DNA of 64,000 nt from Streptomyces rhizosphaerihabitans (GCF_025399795.1 NZ_JAODTZ010000020.1:93206-157205), one strand, 5' to 3'; shown: positions 8,916-18,367, counted from the first letter of the stretch. The notes: generated by a model from the sequence alone, not told the origin. Made by a program: numbers and translations.

Positions 8916-10466
8916 ATGTTCAGCTTCGTCCTCGGCTTCCTGTCGGAACTGGCGCGCGAGACCGGCGACTGGTTCGACCGGATCCTGCCCGCGCCCCGGC
9001 TGCGCCGCTCCCTGCGCGGCCGGCGGCGCGGGCGTCCGTTCTGGGCAGCGGTTTGGGTCATCGCGGGAGGCGTGGAGATGGTCGCCATCCCGCTGGCCCC
9101 GCTCCCCCTGATGATCAAGATCGGCGTGGGCGCCATGTCGGCCGTCGGCATCAGTCTGGTGCTGATCGCGGGCGGCCTCTTCTTCCTCTTCGAGCCCGAC
9201 CAGCGGATGTTCGTCTCCGTAGTCACCGCCATCGCCTCGCTGACCTCGATGGCGACGACGAACCTGGGCGGCTTCGGCGTCGGCATGATGGCCGGGCTGA
9301 TCGGCTCCTCGCTGGCGTTCGGCTGGATGCCCGACCCCGTCCGCGAGACGGACGGCGACGACGGGGACCGGCTGCCCGGCCCGTCAGGGACCGGGCAGGG
9401 CGATCCGGCCCCGGCGGAACCTGCCGAGGCCGCACCCGGCGCGACGGGCATGCCGCGGGAGGGCGGTGCCCCGAAGGACCAGGAGGTCAGTGCCCCAAAA
9501 GCCCGTGAGGACCGTGCCCGCTCCGGCAGCCGCCGGAGGCCCGCCCGGAGCCCGGCCCTCTTCGTGGTGAGCGCGATGGTGGTGACGGCCGGACTCCCGG
9601 CCGTCGGCACCGCCGCCGCCGCACCGGGCACGGACGTGTTCCCGCTCCCCCGGCCCACCCTGGCCCGGCCCTGGGATTCCGCCCCGTCCCCCTCCCCCAC
9701 TCCCACCCCCTCACCGGGCGGTACCGGCTCCGCATCGGCTCCTCCCGCTGCGGCCGGATCACCGCAGGCCACCGGAGACACGGACGCGGACAGCGGCGAT
9801 TCGCCGGACCAGGACGACAGCCAGGGGCCGGGAGAACGGGACGACCGGGCCGGGGCCGCCCGGGTCACGCTCCCGTGTCTCACAGGCGTCGACACCGGAG
9901 GGCTCCCCGACCCCGACCAGGAGCTGGAGGAGGCCACCCCCGGCAAGACCTCAGCCGACCCGGACGACCTGACCGCGCTGCGCCCGCCGGTCGTCGTCGG
10001 CGACCGGCCGGGGCGCCCCCGGTCGACCTATCCGATCAGCCCCGACCACCCCGAGGTCGGCGCCGACACCCTGACCGCGTACGGCGCCATCATCCACGGC
10101 GCGGCATATCTCCCGACGGCCGACGGCGGACGGATGAAGGTGCTGTGGGTGCACGCCGACCGGCTGATCGCGGACAACTACACCTTCCGTCTGGAGGGCG
10201 CGGGCCAGGTCCGGACGATCGACGTGGACCTCGACATCCCGCAGGTCGACATCTACGTCACACAGCTCACCGGCTCCATCACCATCCCCGTACTCGGCGT
10301 CGCCACCCCGCGCATCTGTGTCGGCGCCGACATCGTCCCGGCGAACCTCCCTGTCGCCGTACAGCTGCCGAAGCTGTCGGTGACCGCGGTGGAGGCCGGC
10401 CAGGTGCTGGTCGACGCCGAGACCGTCAACTTCGCCGACCTGTCCATGCACAGCAAAGACCGATAG
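8916..10466 (+). CDS. DUF6114 membrane protein with proline-rich linker
   Basis: A 516-residue protein. Residues about 40-140 contain four hydrophobic helices (for example FWAAVWVIAGGVEMVAIPLA and VGISLVLIAGGLFFLF) that match DUF6114. A charged linker follows, then a second hydrophobic segment (ALFVVSAMVVTAGLPAVGTA) and a long Pro/Ser/Thr-rich stretch. The C-terminal half is a beta-rich domain rich in Val/Ile (QVDIYVTQLTGSITIPVLGV). The layout suggests an inner-membrane anchor with a domain outside the cell. It is translated with DUF6230 upstream and an MpaB-like protein 12 bases downstream. Function unknown. Confidence 0.75.
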   Translation: MFSFVLGFLSELARETGDWFDRILPAPRLRRSLRGRRRGRPFWAAVWVIAGGVEMVAIPLAPLPLMIKIGVGAMSAVGISLVLIAGGLFFLFEPDQRMFVSVVTAIASLTSMATTNLGGFGVGMMAGLIGSSLAFGWMPDPVRETDGDDGDRLPGPSGTGQGDPAPAEPAEAAPGATGMPREGGAPKDQEVSAPKAREDRARSGSRRRPARSPALFVVSAMVVTAGLPAVGTAAAAPGTDVFPLPRPTLARPWDSAPSPSPTPTPSPGGTGSASAPPAAAGSPQATGDTDADSGDSPDQDDSQGPGERDDRAGAARVTLPCLTGVDTGGLPDPDQELEEATPGKTSADPDDLTALRPPVVVGDRPGRPRSTYPISPDHPEVGADTLTAYGAIIHGAAYLPTADGGRMKVLWVHADRLIADNYTFRLEGAGQVRTIDVDLDIPQVDIYVTQLTGSITIPVLGVATPRICVGADIVPANLPVAVQLPKLSVTAVEAGQVLVDAETVNFADLSMHSKDR

Positions 10467-10478
10467 GAGACCGTCCCC

Positions 10479-11540
10479 ATGGGCCGCTACAGCCGGCTCC
10501 ACCGCATCCGGCGGATGGACCCGCACCAGGACTACGAGGAGATCTTCCGCTGGGTCACGCAGTACGAGTTCCCCTGGGACTACCTTCAGGGCGTCTCGGT
10601 CGCCTTCCTGCGGGACTACGGCGTACCGCGCATCTCCCGACTTCTGGACCGCACGCAGGAGTTCGAGCGCGCCGGGCAGAAAAGGTACGACGACAAGGTG
10701 CTGATCGCCCACGAGATGGTCCGCGACGGTATGGAATCCGAGCAGGCCCGTGCCGCCGCCCGCCATCTCAACCGCATCCACGGCCGCTACCGCATACCCA
10801 ACGACGACTACCTCTACGTCCTGGCCACGACCGTGGTGGGTCCCAAACGGTGGATCGACCGGTACGGCTGGCGGGCACTGTCCGAGCAGGAGACCGAGAG
10901 CCTCGCACTCGTGGGGCGGCGCATGGGCGAGCTGATGGGCATCACCGGCATACCCGCCGACTACGCGGGCTTCGCCCACCTGCACGACACCTACGAGCAG
11001 AGGATGTTCGCGTACGACCCGGCCAACCGGCGGGTCGCCGCGGCGACGCTGAGGGTCGTCACCCAGTGGTATCCGAACCTGCTGCGCCCCCTGGTGGCGC
11101 GTGCCTCGCTCGCCGTCCTCGACGAACCGCTGCTCACCGCGCTGGGCTTCCGTCCGCAGCCGCGTCCGGTCCGCAGTGCCGCCCACCACGCCCTGCGCAC
11201 CCGGGCCGCACTGCTGCGCCACCTGCCGCCGCGGCCCGACTGGTGGCCGTACCGGAACAAGCCCCGCAGCTACCCCTTCGGCTGGACCCTGGACGACCTC
11301 GGCCCGCACTGGGCCCAGAGCAGGCCGCTGCAGCCTCTCCTGGACGAAGGTTCCGCGGCCACGGACAGAACACCCGCACCCCGGCCGCCCGTGGACCGGC
11401 AGCAGGCCCGCGAACGGACGGCGGACGAGCCACCCGCGGCCATCACTCCCTCTCCGGCGGACGAACCGGACGAACCACCGGAGCCCTTCACTCCCCCCAC
11501 CCGTCCGGCGGACCGGCACACACCTCAGGAGCAGCGATGA
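10479..11540 (+). CDS. MpaB/DUF2236 family oxygenase-like protein
   Basis: A 353-residue DUF2236 protein of a different subgroup from the copies at 6.4-8.1 kb. It opens with GRYSRLHRIRRMDPHQDYEEI and contains KRYDDKVLIAHEMVRDG, HGRYRIPNDDYLYVLAT and GWRALSEQETES, typical of the bacterial MpaB oxygenase set. The C-terminal 70 residues are a Pro/Asp-rich tail of low complexity. AGGAGA precedes the ATG at 10479. Its stop overlaps the start of the broken aldehyde dehydrogenase (ATG at 11537), indicating a coupled operon from 8259 onward. Confidence 0.8.
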   Translation: MGRYSRLHRIRRMDPHQDYEEIFRWVTQYEFPWDYLQGVSVAFLRDYGVPRISRLLDRTQEFERAGQKRYDDKVLIAHEMVRDGMESEQARAAARHLNRIHGRYRIPNDDYLYVLATTVVGPKRWIDRYGWRALSEQETESLALVGRRMGELMGITGIPADYAGFAHLHDTYEQRMFAYDPANRRVAAATLRVVTQWYPNLLRPLVARASLAVLDEPLLTALGFRPQPRPVRSAAHHALRTRAALLRHLPPRPDWWPYRNKPRSYPFGWTLDDLGPHWAQSRPLQPLLDEGSAATDRTPAPRPPVDRQQARERTADEPPAAITPSPADEPDEPPEPFTPPTRPADRHTPQEQR

Positions 11541-12407
11541 CCCGGACGGACCGAGAAGCCGCGTCGCACCCGGCGGCCTTCACCGTCCACGCCCCGGCGA
11601 CGGGCAAGGCGCTCGCCGACCACCCGGTCGACGGACCGGCGGAGGTGGCCCGCGCCGTGCGGCGGGCCCGGTCGGCCGCGGCCCGCTGGGCGGCACTGCC
11701 CGCGGCCCGGCGATGAGCAACGCCGGCCAGACCTGCGCGGGCGTCGAACGCGTCTACGTCGTACGGGAGGTGCACGCCGCCCTGTGCCGCAAGGTGGTGG
11801 AGCGGGCCGGTGCGCTGAGTGTCGGCCCGGGCCGGACTCCGTGTACGGTCCGATGACGATGCCGGGGCAGGCGACGGTGGTCCAACGGCACGTGGACGAA
11901 GCGCTGGCGGCCGGTGCGCGCGCACTGCTGGGCGGATCGGCGTCGGTTTCCGGGGCGTACGTGACGCCGGTCGTCCTCGCCGACGTACCGGAGGACTCGC
12001 CCGCGATGAGGGAAGAGACCCTCGGGCCGACGGTGGCGATCAACGCGGTGGCCGACACGGACGAGGCGATCGAGCGCGCCAACGCCTCCCCCTACGCGCT
12101 GGGCGCCTCGGTGTTCAGCGGCGACCGACGCGCCGGCGCCGCGATCGCCGCCCGGCTGCGGGCCGGTGCGGTCTCCGTCAACTCCGTGCTCGGCTTCGCA
12201 GCCGTGCCCGCGCTGCCGTTCGGCGGCTCGGGGGATTCCGGTTTCGGACGCGTCCATGGCGCGGACGGGCTGCGGGCCTTCACCGCACCCCAGTCCGTCA
12301 CGGTCCAGCGCTTCGCCCCGCCGGTGAACCTGACGTCGTTCACCGCTGCGGCGGCCGCCCGGGCCCGCGCGGTCTCCTTCGCGCGGTGGCTGCACCAACG
12401 GCGCTGA
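11537..12407 (+). pseudogene. Aldehyde dehydrogenase remnant (internal deletion plus frameshift)
   Basis: Three reading frames carry pieces of one NAD(P)-dependent aldehyde dehydrogenase. The N-terminal piece (11537-11716) ends at ARRARSAAARWAALPAARR. It then jumps, in a different frame, to SNAGQTCAGVERVYVV (from 11713), which surrounds the catalytic Cys region. Some 200 codons, including most of the cofactor-binding domain, are missing. A second fault near 11836 moves the frame again: GGCCGG stands where GGCCCGG would restore VGPGPDSVYGPM. The last piece contains REETLGPTVAINAV and LPFGGSGDSGFGR and ends at 12407. The gene cannot make active enzyme. Confidence 0.88.
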
Positions 12408-12430
12408 GGCGCCGCACCGGAGACGGACCG

Positions 12431-13057
12431 TCAGGCGTCGAGGAGCGGGGCGAGGTACCGGCGGGCGAACGCGCGGGCCTGGTCCTCGTCCTCCATCTCG
12501 ATGCAGCTGGACGGGTTCAGCAGGAAGGAGACCGCGACGCGGATCATGAGTTCGGCGACCGGCCGGGGGTCGGATTCGGGGTGCCCCTCCGCCTGCTGGG
12601 CCCTGCGCAGATGCGCTGTCAGGTAGTCGCAGGTGGCCGCGAGCGCGGGCCCGCCCTGAACGGTCAGGTAGGGCAGCACCACCTCGGGTTCGAGGCGCAG
12701 CAGACCGCCGAAGAGCGGATGGGCCCTGGTGTACCGCAGGGCCACCACGAAGCCCTCGACGACCCGCTCGGCCATGGTCGGCAGAGGTGCCACCGCGGAG
12801 TCCAGCTTCTGGAAGAACCTGCTGCCCTCGCGCAGCAGGCAGGCCTCGACCAGTCCGTCCTTGTTCTGGAAGCGGCGGTAGATCGTGACCCGCGAGACCC
12901 CCGCCCGTTTGGCGACGTCGTCCACCGAGGAGCGACGCAGGCCGAAGGTCGTGAACTGCTCCAGCGCACCGTCCAGGATGCGCCGCGCCACCTTTTCCTC
13001 GGTCTCGGGCCGGGCGATGGCCCGCGCGAGCAGGGAGTCGTTCGCAGATGTCTTCAT
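12431..13057 (-). CDS. TetR-family regulator
   Basis: A 208-residue TetR repressor. The N-terminal helix-turn-helix is clear: RILDGALEQFTTFGLRRSSV followed by DVAKRAGVSRVTIYRRFQNK. The C-terminal ligand domain is of ordinary length. The ATG at 13057 has GAGGAG upstream. It is convergent with the broken aldehyde dehydrogenase and divergent from the acyl-CoA dehydrogenase, whose control region (13058-13148) it shares, so it probably controls this fatty-acid/aldehyde catabolic locus. The ligand is unknown. Confidence 0.85.
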   Translation of the reverse strand: MKTSANDSLLARAIARPETEEKVARRILDGALEQFTTFGLRRSSVDDVAKRAGVSRVTIYRRFQNKDGLVEACLLREGSRFFQKLDSAVAPLPTMAERVVEGFVVALRYTRAHPLFGGLLRLEPEVVLPYLTVQGGPALAATCDYLTAHLRRAQQAEGHPESDPRPVAELMIRVAVSFLLNPSSCIEMEDEDQARAFARRYLAPLLDA

Positions 13058-13148
13058 GGTGCTCCTCACGATACCGCCCCATCCACCCCGAAGAGACTAT
13101 GAAACATTCTGCATTTCTTTGTAACTCATCCGGAACCCGGAGGACCCT

Positions 13149-14278
13149 ATGAGCGCCCGACTCACCCCGGAACAGGCCGACTTCGCCGCGACTTCGCCAA
13201 GCGCGAGTGCGGCACACGTGAACAGCGCGACGCACTGACCATGAGCGGCCGTGAGACGCACAGCGCCGAGCTCTACGCCAGGCTCGCCGACTTCGGCTGG
13301 CTCGGTGTGTGCCTGCCGGAGGAGTACGGCGGTGCGGGCGGCGGACTCGCCGACGCCTGCCTGTTCCTGGAGGAGACGTCCTACGGGATGGTCCCCGCGG
13401 GCGGCTTCGTCACCACCGTCATCAGCGCCAAGGCCTACGAACGGTTCGGCACCGGGCGACAGAAGGCCGAGGTGCTCACCGGCGCGGTGCGGGGCGCGGT
13501 CCTCGCCATAGCCATGTCGGAGCCCGCGGCCGGCTCCGACGTGGGCGCGCTGAGCTGCCGCGCGCGACGGGGGCCGGACGGCGGCTGGCTGATCGACGGA
13601 CAGAAGACCTGGATCTCCAACGCCCATGTGGCCGACAGCATCCTGCTCGTGGCGCGTACCAGCGGGGCCAAGCACGCCGGGCTCACCATGTTCCACGTTC
13701 CGTCAGACACCCCCGGCGTGGAGATCCGGGGCATCGAGACCATGGGCGGCCGGGAGGTGAACGACGTCTCCTTCAGCGATGTGCGGCTGCCCTCGAACGC
13801 CGTCGTCGGGGAGGTCGACAACGGGTGGCGGCAGCTGATGGCCGGACTGAACCACGAGCGGCTCTTCCTGGCCGCCGACATGCTCGGCCTGGCCCGGCGC
13901 GCCTTCGACGACACTGTCGCCTACGTCCGCGAGCGCGAACAGTTCGGCCGACCGGTCGGCTCGTTCCAGGCTCTGCGGCACCGGATCGCCGATCTCGCCG
14001 TGGAGATCGAGTGCACCCGGCTGCTGGTCCGGGAGGTGGCCGCGGACTGCGACGCCGAACCGGACCGGCTCTTCCCCCGCGAGGCGTCCATGGCGAAGCT
14101 CAAAGCCACCGAGACCGCCAAGCGGGCCGCCCTGGAAGGCATGCAGATGATGGGCGGCTACGGCTACGCCACCGAGTACGACATGGAACGCCATCTGCGG
14201 GCGGCGGTCGTCTCCACCGTCTACGGCGGGACCAGCGAGATCCAACGGGACTTGATCGGCAAGAGTTACGGGCTCTGA
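13149..14278 (+). pseudogene. Acyl-CoA dehydrogenase, N-terminal frameshift
   Basis: The expected start is the ATG at 13149 with GGAGG upstream, reading SARLTPEQADFA. The frame is then wrong. The real continuation, RDFAKRECGTREQRDALT, is in another frame from 13187. The break lies between two copies of GACTTCGCC, so a slippage deletion between short repeats is likely. From 13241 onward the frame is intact for 345 codons with normal family landmarks: MSEPAAGSDVGA, KTWISNA, and the C-terminal MMGGYGYATEY and YGGTSEIQRDLIG. An internal ATG at 13241 has no ribosome-binding site. Either the gene is dead, it re-initiates weakly, or there is a sequence error. Confidence 0.78.
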
Positions 14279-14290
14279 CGTACGGGGCCC

Positions 14291-14325
14291 GGCGGGCGCT
14301 TTCGCTGCGGGGTGAAGCGCCCGCC
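14291..14325. terminator. Bidirectional hairpin terminator
   Basis: An 11-bp perfect stem (GGCGGGCGCTT and complement) with a 13-base loop between the convergent acyl-CoA dehydrogenase and acyl-CoA ligase genes. Confidence 0.75.
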
Positions 14326-14345
14326 GCCGTGTTCCGGACCGAGGA

Positions 14346-16190
14346 TCAGCCCTCGTACAGCTCCGTCAGCGCGGCGCCGTACTTCTCGCGGATGACCCTG
14401 CGCCGCATCTTCAGCGACGGCGTCAGCTCACCGGTCGCCGGGCCCCACTCCTCGGCCAGCAGCCTGTAGCGCTTGACCTGCTCGGTACGGTTCAGCCGGG
14501 AGTTGGCCGCGGCCACGGCCCGGTCCGTCTCCTCCCTTACGGCTGGATGCGCCGCCAGGGCCGTGAGGTCGCCGCCGGTGTCGATGCCGTGGGCCGCCGC
14601 CCAGGCCGGTGCCGCCTCCGGGTCGAGGACCAGCAGAGCCACGAGGTAGGAACGGTTGTCGCCGTGGGCGAGGGCCTGCCCGATCAGCGGGTGCTCCTTG
14701 AGGGCGTTCTCCACCAGCGCGGGGGAGACGTTCTTGCCGGTCGAGGTGATGATCATCTCCTTCTTGCGGTCGGTGAGCCAGAGGTAGCCGTCCTCATCCA
14801 GCCGCCCGATGTCACCGGTCCGGAGCCAGCCCTCCTGCGACACCGCGGGCCGCACCGTGCCGTCCTCCCGCAGATAGCCCGAGAACACGGTCGCCCCGCG
14901 CACCTCGATCTCTCCGTCCGCGGCGATCCGGACCTCGGCCGAGGAGACGGGCCGCCCGACCGAACCGAGCCGGAATCCGGTGCGGGGACTGTTGGCGGTC
15001 GCCACCCCCGTGGTCTCCGTCAGCCCCCATGCATCCATGATCACGATGCCGAACCCGGCCCAGAACCGCACCACGTCGATCGGCATGGGCGCCGACGCGC
15101 TGGCCGCCCAGGTGACCCTGTCCAGACCGCCCGCGGCCAGCAACGGCAGCAGGACCTGCTCCCGGTGCCGGACGTAGGCGGCCTCCAGTCCGGCGGGCGG
15201 CTCCTCGCCCCGCTCCCGGTGGGCGACATGGTCACGCGCCACCCGCGCGGCCTCCTCGATGACCGCCTGCTGCTCCGCCGGCAGCAGCGACAGGACGGAC
15301 CGGACGGTGGCGGCGAGCTTCTCCCACACGCGCGGCACGCCGAAGAACTGGGCCGGGCGCACCTTGCGCACCGTTTCGGCGAGGCCCGCCGGATCGGGAC
15401 ACAGATGGACGTGCGACGCACGGTGGCACGGCAGGTAGATGCCGAGCATGCGTTCCGCGATGTGCGCGAACGGCAGGTAGCAGATGTGCTCGACGTGCGG
15501 CGGCAGCTCCACGACCTCGTCCAGCGCGCGGGCGTTGGCCAGCACGTGCCGGTGGTTGAGCACCACGCCCTTGGGTTCCCCTGTGGTCCCGGAGGTGTAG
15601 ACGACGGTCAGCGGGTCCTCGGGCCGGGCCGTGTCCAGGGACTTCGCGAACTGCTCCGGCACCGGTTGCCTACCGAGGGCGGCGTACGGGAAGTGGCCGT
15701 CCTGCGCCCCGGGTTCCACGACGACGAGCCGGTCCAGGCGCGTGTCGGCGTCGTCGAGCAGCGGCGCCCACAGGTCCACCTGCGCCCGTCCCTCGACGAC
15801 GGCGATCCGGGCCCGGCAGTTGCGGGCGATGTGGGTGACCTGTTCCGCGGCCGAGGTGCCGTAGACGCTGACGGGCACCGCGCCGAGGCGGACCAGCGCC
15901 AGGTCGGACAGCCAGTGCTCGGGCCGGTTGGCCATCATGAGCAGGACGTGGTCGCCTCGGCCGACGCCGAGCGCCGCGTACCCGGCCGCGAGCCGGGTGG
16001 TGCGCTCCCGGACCTGGGCCCAGCTGAGTGTGGTCCAGCCGTTCTGGCCGGTTCCGCCGCCGTCCGCCTGCCTCCAGGACAGGGCGGGCAGGTCGGCGTA
16101 CTCACGGGCGTTGCGTTCCAGCAGCGACGGCAAGGTCGTTCCGGTCGGTTCCGCTGGTGGTCTCCCAGTGCTGCGCGGGGCTGTCGTCAT
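14346..16190 (-). CDS. Long-chain acyl-CoA synthetase (FadD-type AMP-forming ligase)
   Basis: A 614-residue ANL-superfamily ligase that activates a carboxylic acid as acyl-AMP and then acyl-CoA. The ATP loop is TVVYTSGTTGEPKGV. Other core motifs are DAWGLTETTGVAT, GDIGRLDEDGYLWLTDRKKE and the C-terminal lysine region TPSLKMRRRVI. Length and motif order match bacterial long-chain fatty acyl-CoA synthetases (FAA1-like). The ATG at 16190 has AGGAGG upstream; earlier in-frame starts lack one. It is convergent with the damaged acyl-CoA dehydrogenase and divergent from a TetR gene, which suggests a lipid-catabolic locus. Confidence 0.9.
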   Translation of the reverse strand: MTTAPRSTGRPPAEPTGTTLPSLLERNAREYADLPALSWRQADGGGTGQNGWTTLSWAQVRERTTRLAAGYAALGVGRGDHVLLMMANRPEHWLSDLALVRLGAVPVSVYGTSAAEQVTHIARNCRARIAVVEGRAQVDLWAPLLDDADTRLDRLVVVEPGAQDGHFPYAALGRQPVPEQFAKSLDTARPEDPLTVVYTSGTTGEPKGVVLNHRHVLANARALDEVVELPPHVEHICYLPFAHIAERMLGIYLPCHRASHVHLCPDPAGLAETVRKVRPAQFFGVPRVWEKLAATVRSVLSLLPAEQQAVIEEAARVARDHVAHRERGEEPPAGLEAAYVRHREQVLLPLLAAGGLDRVTWAASASAPMPIDVVRFWAGFGIVIMDAWGLTETTGVATANSPRTGFRLGSVGRPVSSAEVRIAADGEIEVRGATVFSGYLREDGTVRPAVSQEGWLRTGDIGRLDEDGYLWLTDRKKEMIITSTGKNVSPALVENALKEHPLIGQALAHGDNRSYLVALLVLDPEAAPAWAAAHGIDTGGDLTALAAHPAVREETDRAVAAANSRLNRTEQVKRYRLLAEEWGPATGELTPSLKMRRRVIREKYGAALTELYEG

Positions 16191-16355
16191 CGAACTCGGC
16201 CTCCTGGCGGTCGGGCACTCGGTGTTTTGGGGGACTCCGTCCAACTGCCCTGCGCGGTCGCGCGGTCGATCCGCTCCCGTGGCCGCGTGGTCGCTGGTCG
16301 AGCTCATCGGTTCCTCTCGGGAGGTGATTCAACGGCTGCGGAACCGGGGACTTAC

Positions 16356-16365
16356 TGAGCGTTCA
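16356..16365. promoter_or_regulatory. Possible TetR operator TGAGCGTTCA
   Basis: An imperfect palindrome (8 of 10 positions self-complementary), close to the fadD-like promoter. The size suits a TetR-type site, but similarity to any known site is only suggestive. Confidence 0.3.
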
Positions 16366-16518
16366 CTAAACAACGTAGGAGCGACAGGGAGGCCGGTCAA
16401 CTCCTGGGACGGGTCGAGTTTTCGACCGCGTTCGCAGGAGCATGTCGAGACAACTTCCCTTCTGGGTAATGGACTTCAAAGAGAGGACGTCGAGTGAGCG
16501 CCGGCGGCTTCCTCCGCA

Positions 16519-16542
16519 CTTGCTGATCGATCGATAAGCAAG
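16519..16542. promoter_or_regulatory. 24-bp palindrome, probable TetR autoregulatory operator
   Basis: Arms CTTGCT and AGCAAG flank a central ATCGATCGAT. Twenty-two of 24 positions are self-complementary; the only mismatch is one base pair. It lies 70 bases upstream of the TTG start of the TetR gene, the usual place for an autoregulatory site. Confidence 0.65.
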
Positions 16543-16611
16543 AAGGCAGCGGTAACGGCCCCCGCTTGGCCGTACGATGTCCCCCGTCGCCGACCCGTCC
16601 GAGGAGAGCCG

Positions 16612-17304
16612 TTGAGCACCGAACCGAGTCAGGCCGTCGCCGCCCCCGCGCAGCGCTGGCGCTCGTACGGACCGCTCACCCTGCATCCCATCCTTCAGCA
16701 CGCCATGGAGGCGTTCAACGAGCACGGCTATCACGGCACTTCGGTCCGGGAGATCGCCGGGCGGGTCGGCGTCACCGTGCCCGCCCTCTATTACCACTAC
16801 GAGAACAAGCAGGCGCTGCTCTCCACATTGCTGGAGACATCCATGAGGGACGTCCTGGACCGCTGTCGGGCCGCCGCCGAGGAAGCCGGTGACGACCCGC
16901 TGCCCCGCTTCAGCGGCATGGTGGAGTCGATCGTGCTCTACATGGCCCACCGCAAGGGGCTGGCCTTCCTGGACACCGAGATCCGCAGCCTGGAGCCCGC
17001 GAACCGCGCCCGGTACGTGGCGCTGCGGGACTATCTGGAGCACATGCTGCTGGACACCGTGCAAGCGGGCATCCGCCAGGGCACCTTCACCACTCCGATT
17101 CCGGCCGACGCCGTCCGCGCGGTCCTCATCATGTGCCAGGGCGTCGCCAACTGGTACCGCGAGAGCGGTTCCCTGACCGCCGAGGAGGTCGCCGAGCGCC
17201 ACGTCCTGCTGAGTCTCGGCACGGTTGGCTACCGCGGAGCCTTCAGCGGCGAGGCCGTCCCGGCACCGCGGCCACGGGGGGCGACGCGGAGGCGACAGGC
17301 CTGA
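16612..17304 (+). CDS. TetR-family regulator (TTG start)
   Basis: A 230-residue TetR protein. The DNA-binding domain reads HAMEAFNEHGYHGTSVREIA then GVTVPALYYHYENKQALL. The C-terminal domain has the TetR_C pattern common in regulators of acyl-CoA genes in actinomycetes (YRESGSLTAEEVAERHV). The start is a TTG at 16612 with GAGGAGAG eight bases before it; no better ATG/GTG exists upstream. It is divergent from the FadD-type ligase and probably regulates it, likely with an acyl-CoA or fatty acid as ligand (inference). Confidence 0.85.
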   Translation: MSTEPSQAVAAPAQRWRSYGPLTLHPILQHAMEAFNEHGYHGTSVREIAGRVGVTVPALYYHYENKQALLSTLLETSMRDVLDRCRAAAEEAGDDPLPRFSGMVESIVLYMAHRKGLAFLDTEIRSLEPANRARYVALRDYLEHMLLDTVQAGIRQGTFTTPIPADAVRAVLIMCQGVANWYRESGSLTAEEVAERHVLLSLGTVGYRGAFSGEAVPAPRPRGATRRRQA

Positions 17305-17429
17305 GGTCTCCAGCAGGACCGGAGTTCCTCATGCCGTGCCGACAACCCGTTGGCGAGCAGGATGCAGGATGGAGGCAGATGGAGGCAGTCGGCCTGGTCG
17401 CCTGCTGGTCTTCGCCCTCTTGACCGCCC

Positions 17430-18014
17430 TCAGGCCCGGGCTGACCGTACCGCCATCAGGAGCCCGCTCGCCCAGGCCATGCGGACGGAGTGAAAGTCCT
17501 CTCGTGCCTCCAGGTCGGCCAGGAGGCGCTTGACCGCGGCTTCGTGGTCCTCCGGCCAGTCGGGCTGCGGGGTGAGGTCGTCGATCAGGTACGTCCCGCC
17601 GAGGGCCACGAGTTGCAGGGCTCGTTCCAGGTGGCTGAACTTGCCGGGCCAGGTGTCCGCGAACACCAAGTCGAACGGTTCCCCGCCGTAGTTCCGCAGC
17701 CATGCGCCGCCGTCCTCGGCCACGAAGGTCACCCGTGGATCGGACCCCAACTCCTCGCGGGCGACCCTCTGGACGACCTCGTCGAGTTCGACCGTGACCA
17801 GATGAGAAGCGCGGTCCATCCCACTGAGAAGCCAGGCGGTACCCTCGCCCACGCCCGTGCCGAGTTCGAGGATGCGGCCACCGGGACAGGCGGCCGCGAG
17901 GACGGCCAGCAAGCTGCCGGTGCGCTCCTCGCAGGACCTGATGAAGCCCGCTGCGCGCGCGGCAGCACGCAGGGCCGGCAGAGAGACCGGGAATCGGCTC
18001 GGCATGTCGTCCAT
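17430..18014 (-). CDS. Class I SAM-dependent O-methyltransferase-like protein
   Basis: A 194-residue methyltransferase with a single Rossmann domain. Motif I is ILELGTGVGEGTAWLL, followed by VTVELDEVVQ, then FDLVFADTWPGKFSH and GGTYLIDDL. The DLVFADTWPGK pattern resembles the metal-dependent O-methyltransferase group, but the substrate cannot be inferred. ATGs at 18014 and 18005 are both plausible; neither has a strong ribosome-binding site. It stands alone between a TetR gene and an MFS exporter. Confidence 0.75.
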   Translation of the reverse strand: MDDMPSRFPVSLPALRAAARAAGFIRSCEERTGSLLAVLAAACPGGRILELGTGVGEGTAWLLSGMDRASHLVTVELDEVVQRVAREELGSDPRVTFVAEDGGAWLRNYGGEPFDLVFADTWPGKFSHLERALQLVALGGTYLIDDLTPQPDWPEDHEAAVKRLLADLEAREDFHSVRMAWASGLLMAVRSARA

Positions 18015-18367
18015 CCGGTGGATGATGCGGCCTCCGTGCCTGCCCCGCAACGACTTTCCCGCCTTTCAGCGGCTCCCCGGCCGGTCCCCGACAGCATGTT
18101 GCCCCAGGCCGCATCGTCGACTACGGGCCGCAAGCACAAGGCGGTCAACCCGAACAGGCCGAACAGGCCGACCACCACAGGAAGCACGGACCGCGGCGGC
18201 CAACTCCCCATCATGCGAAGCCGATCCGCAAGGAGCGGTCGAGCGCGGCATCGACAAGACCGATGGGCGGCTCGGCCCTGGCCGGCCGCCACGGCAAGGG
18301 CCCGCGCAGTTTCCGGGCCGCAGAGTTGCGAGCCTCCGCCATCCGGATCCGCAGCCTCGGGCCGGCA
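18015..18367. other. Intergenic gap upstream of the methyltransferase
   Basis: About 350 bases. A minus-strand frame starting at 18214 encodes one hydrophobic helix (VLPVVVGLFGLFGLTALCL) but then runs on without a stop through the methyltransferase, so I do not call it. The DNA contains a short repeat (GAACAGGCC twice). Confidence 0.35.

Larger units (their letters stand above)
16191..16611. other. Divergent control region between fadD-like and tetR genes
   Basis: A 421-base, relatively AT-rich gap without a gene. It holds two candidate operators listed separately (16356-16365 and 16519-16542). Confidence 0.5.

Noticed and set aside
8276..9946. 556-codon minus-strand frame opposite DUF6230/DUF6114
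   Set aside because: No motif, Ser/Pro/Arg-rich, and opposite two genes with good ribosome-binding sites and family matches.
14547..16358. 603-codon plus-strand frame opposite the acyl-CoA ligase
   Set aside because: Antisense shadow of a gene with intact ANL motifs; no family similarity.
17729..18214. Minus-strand frame with a hydrophobic helix at 18214
   Set aside because: It has no stop before running through the methyltransferase gene in another frame, so a real product is unlikely.
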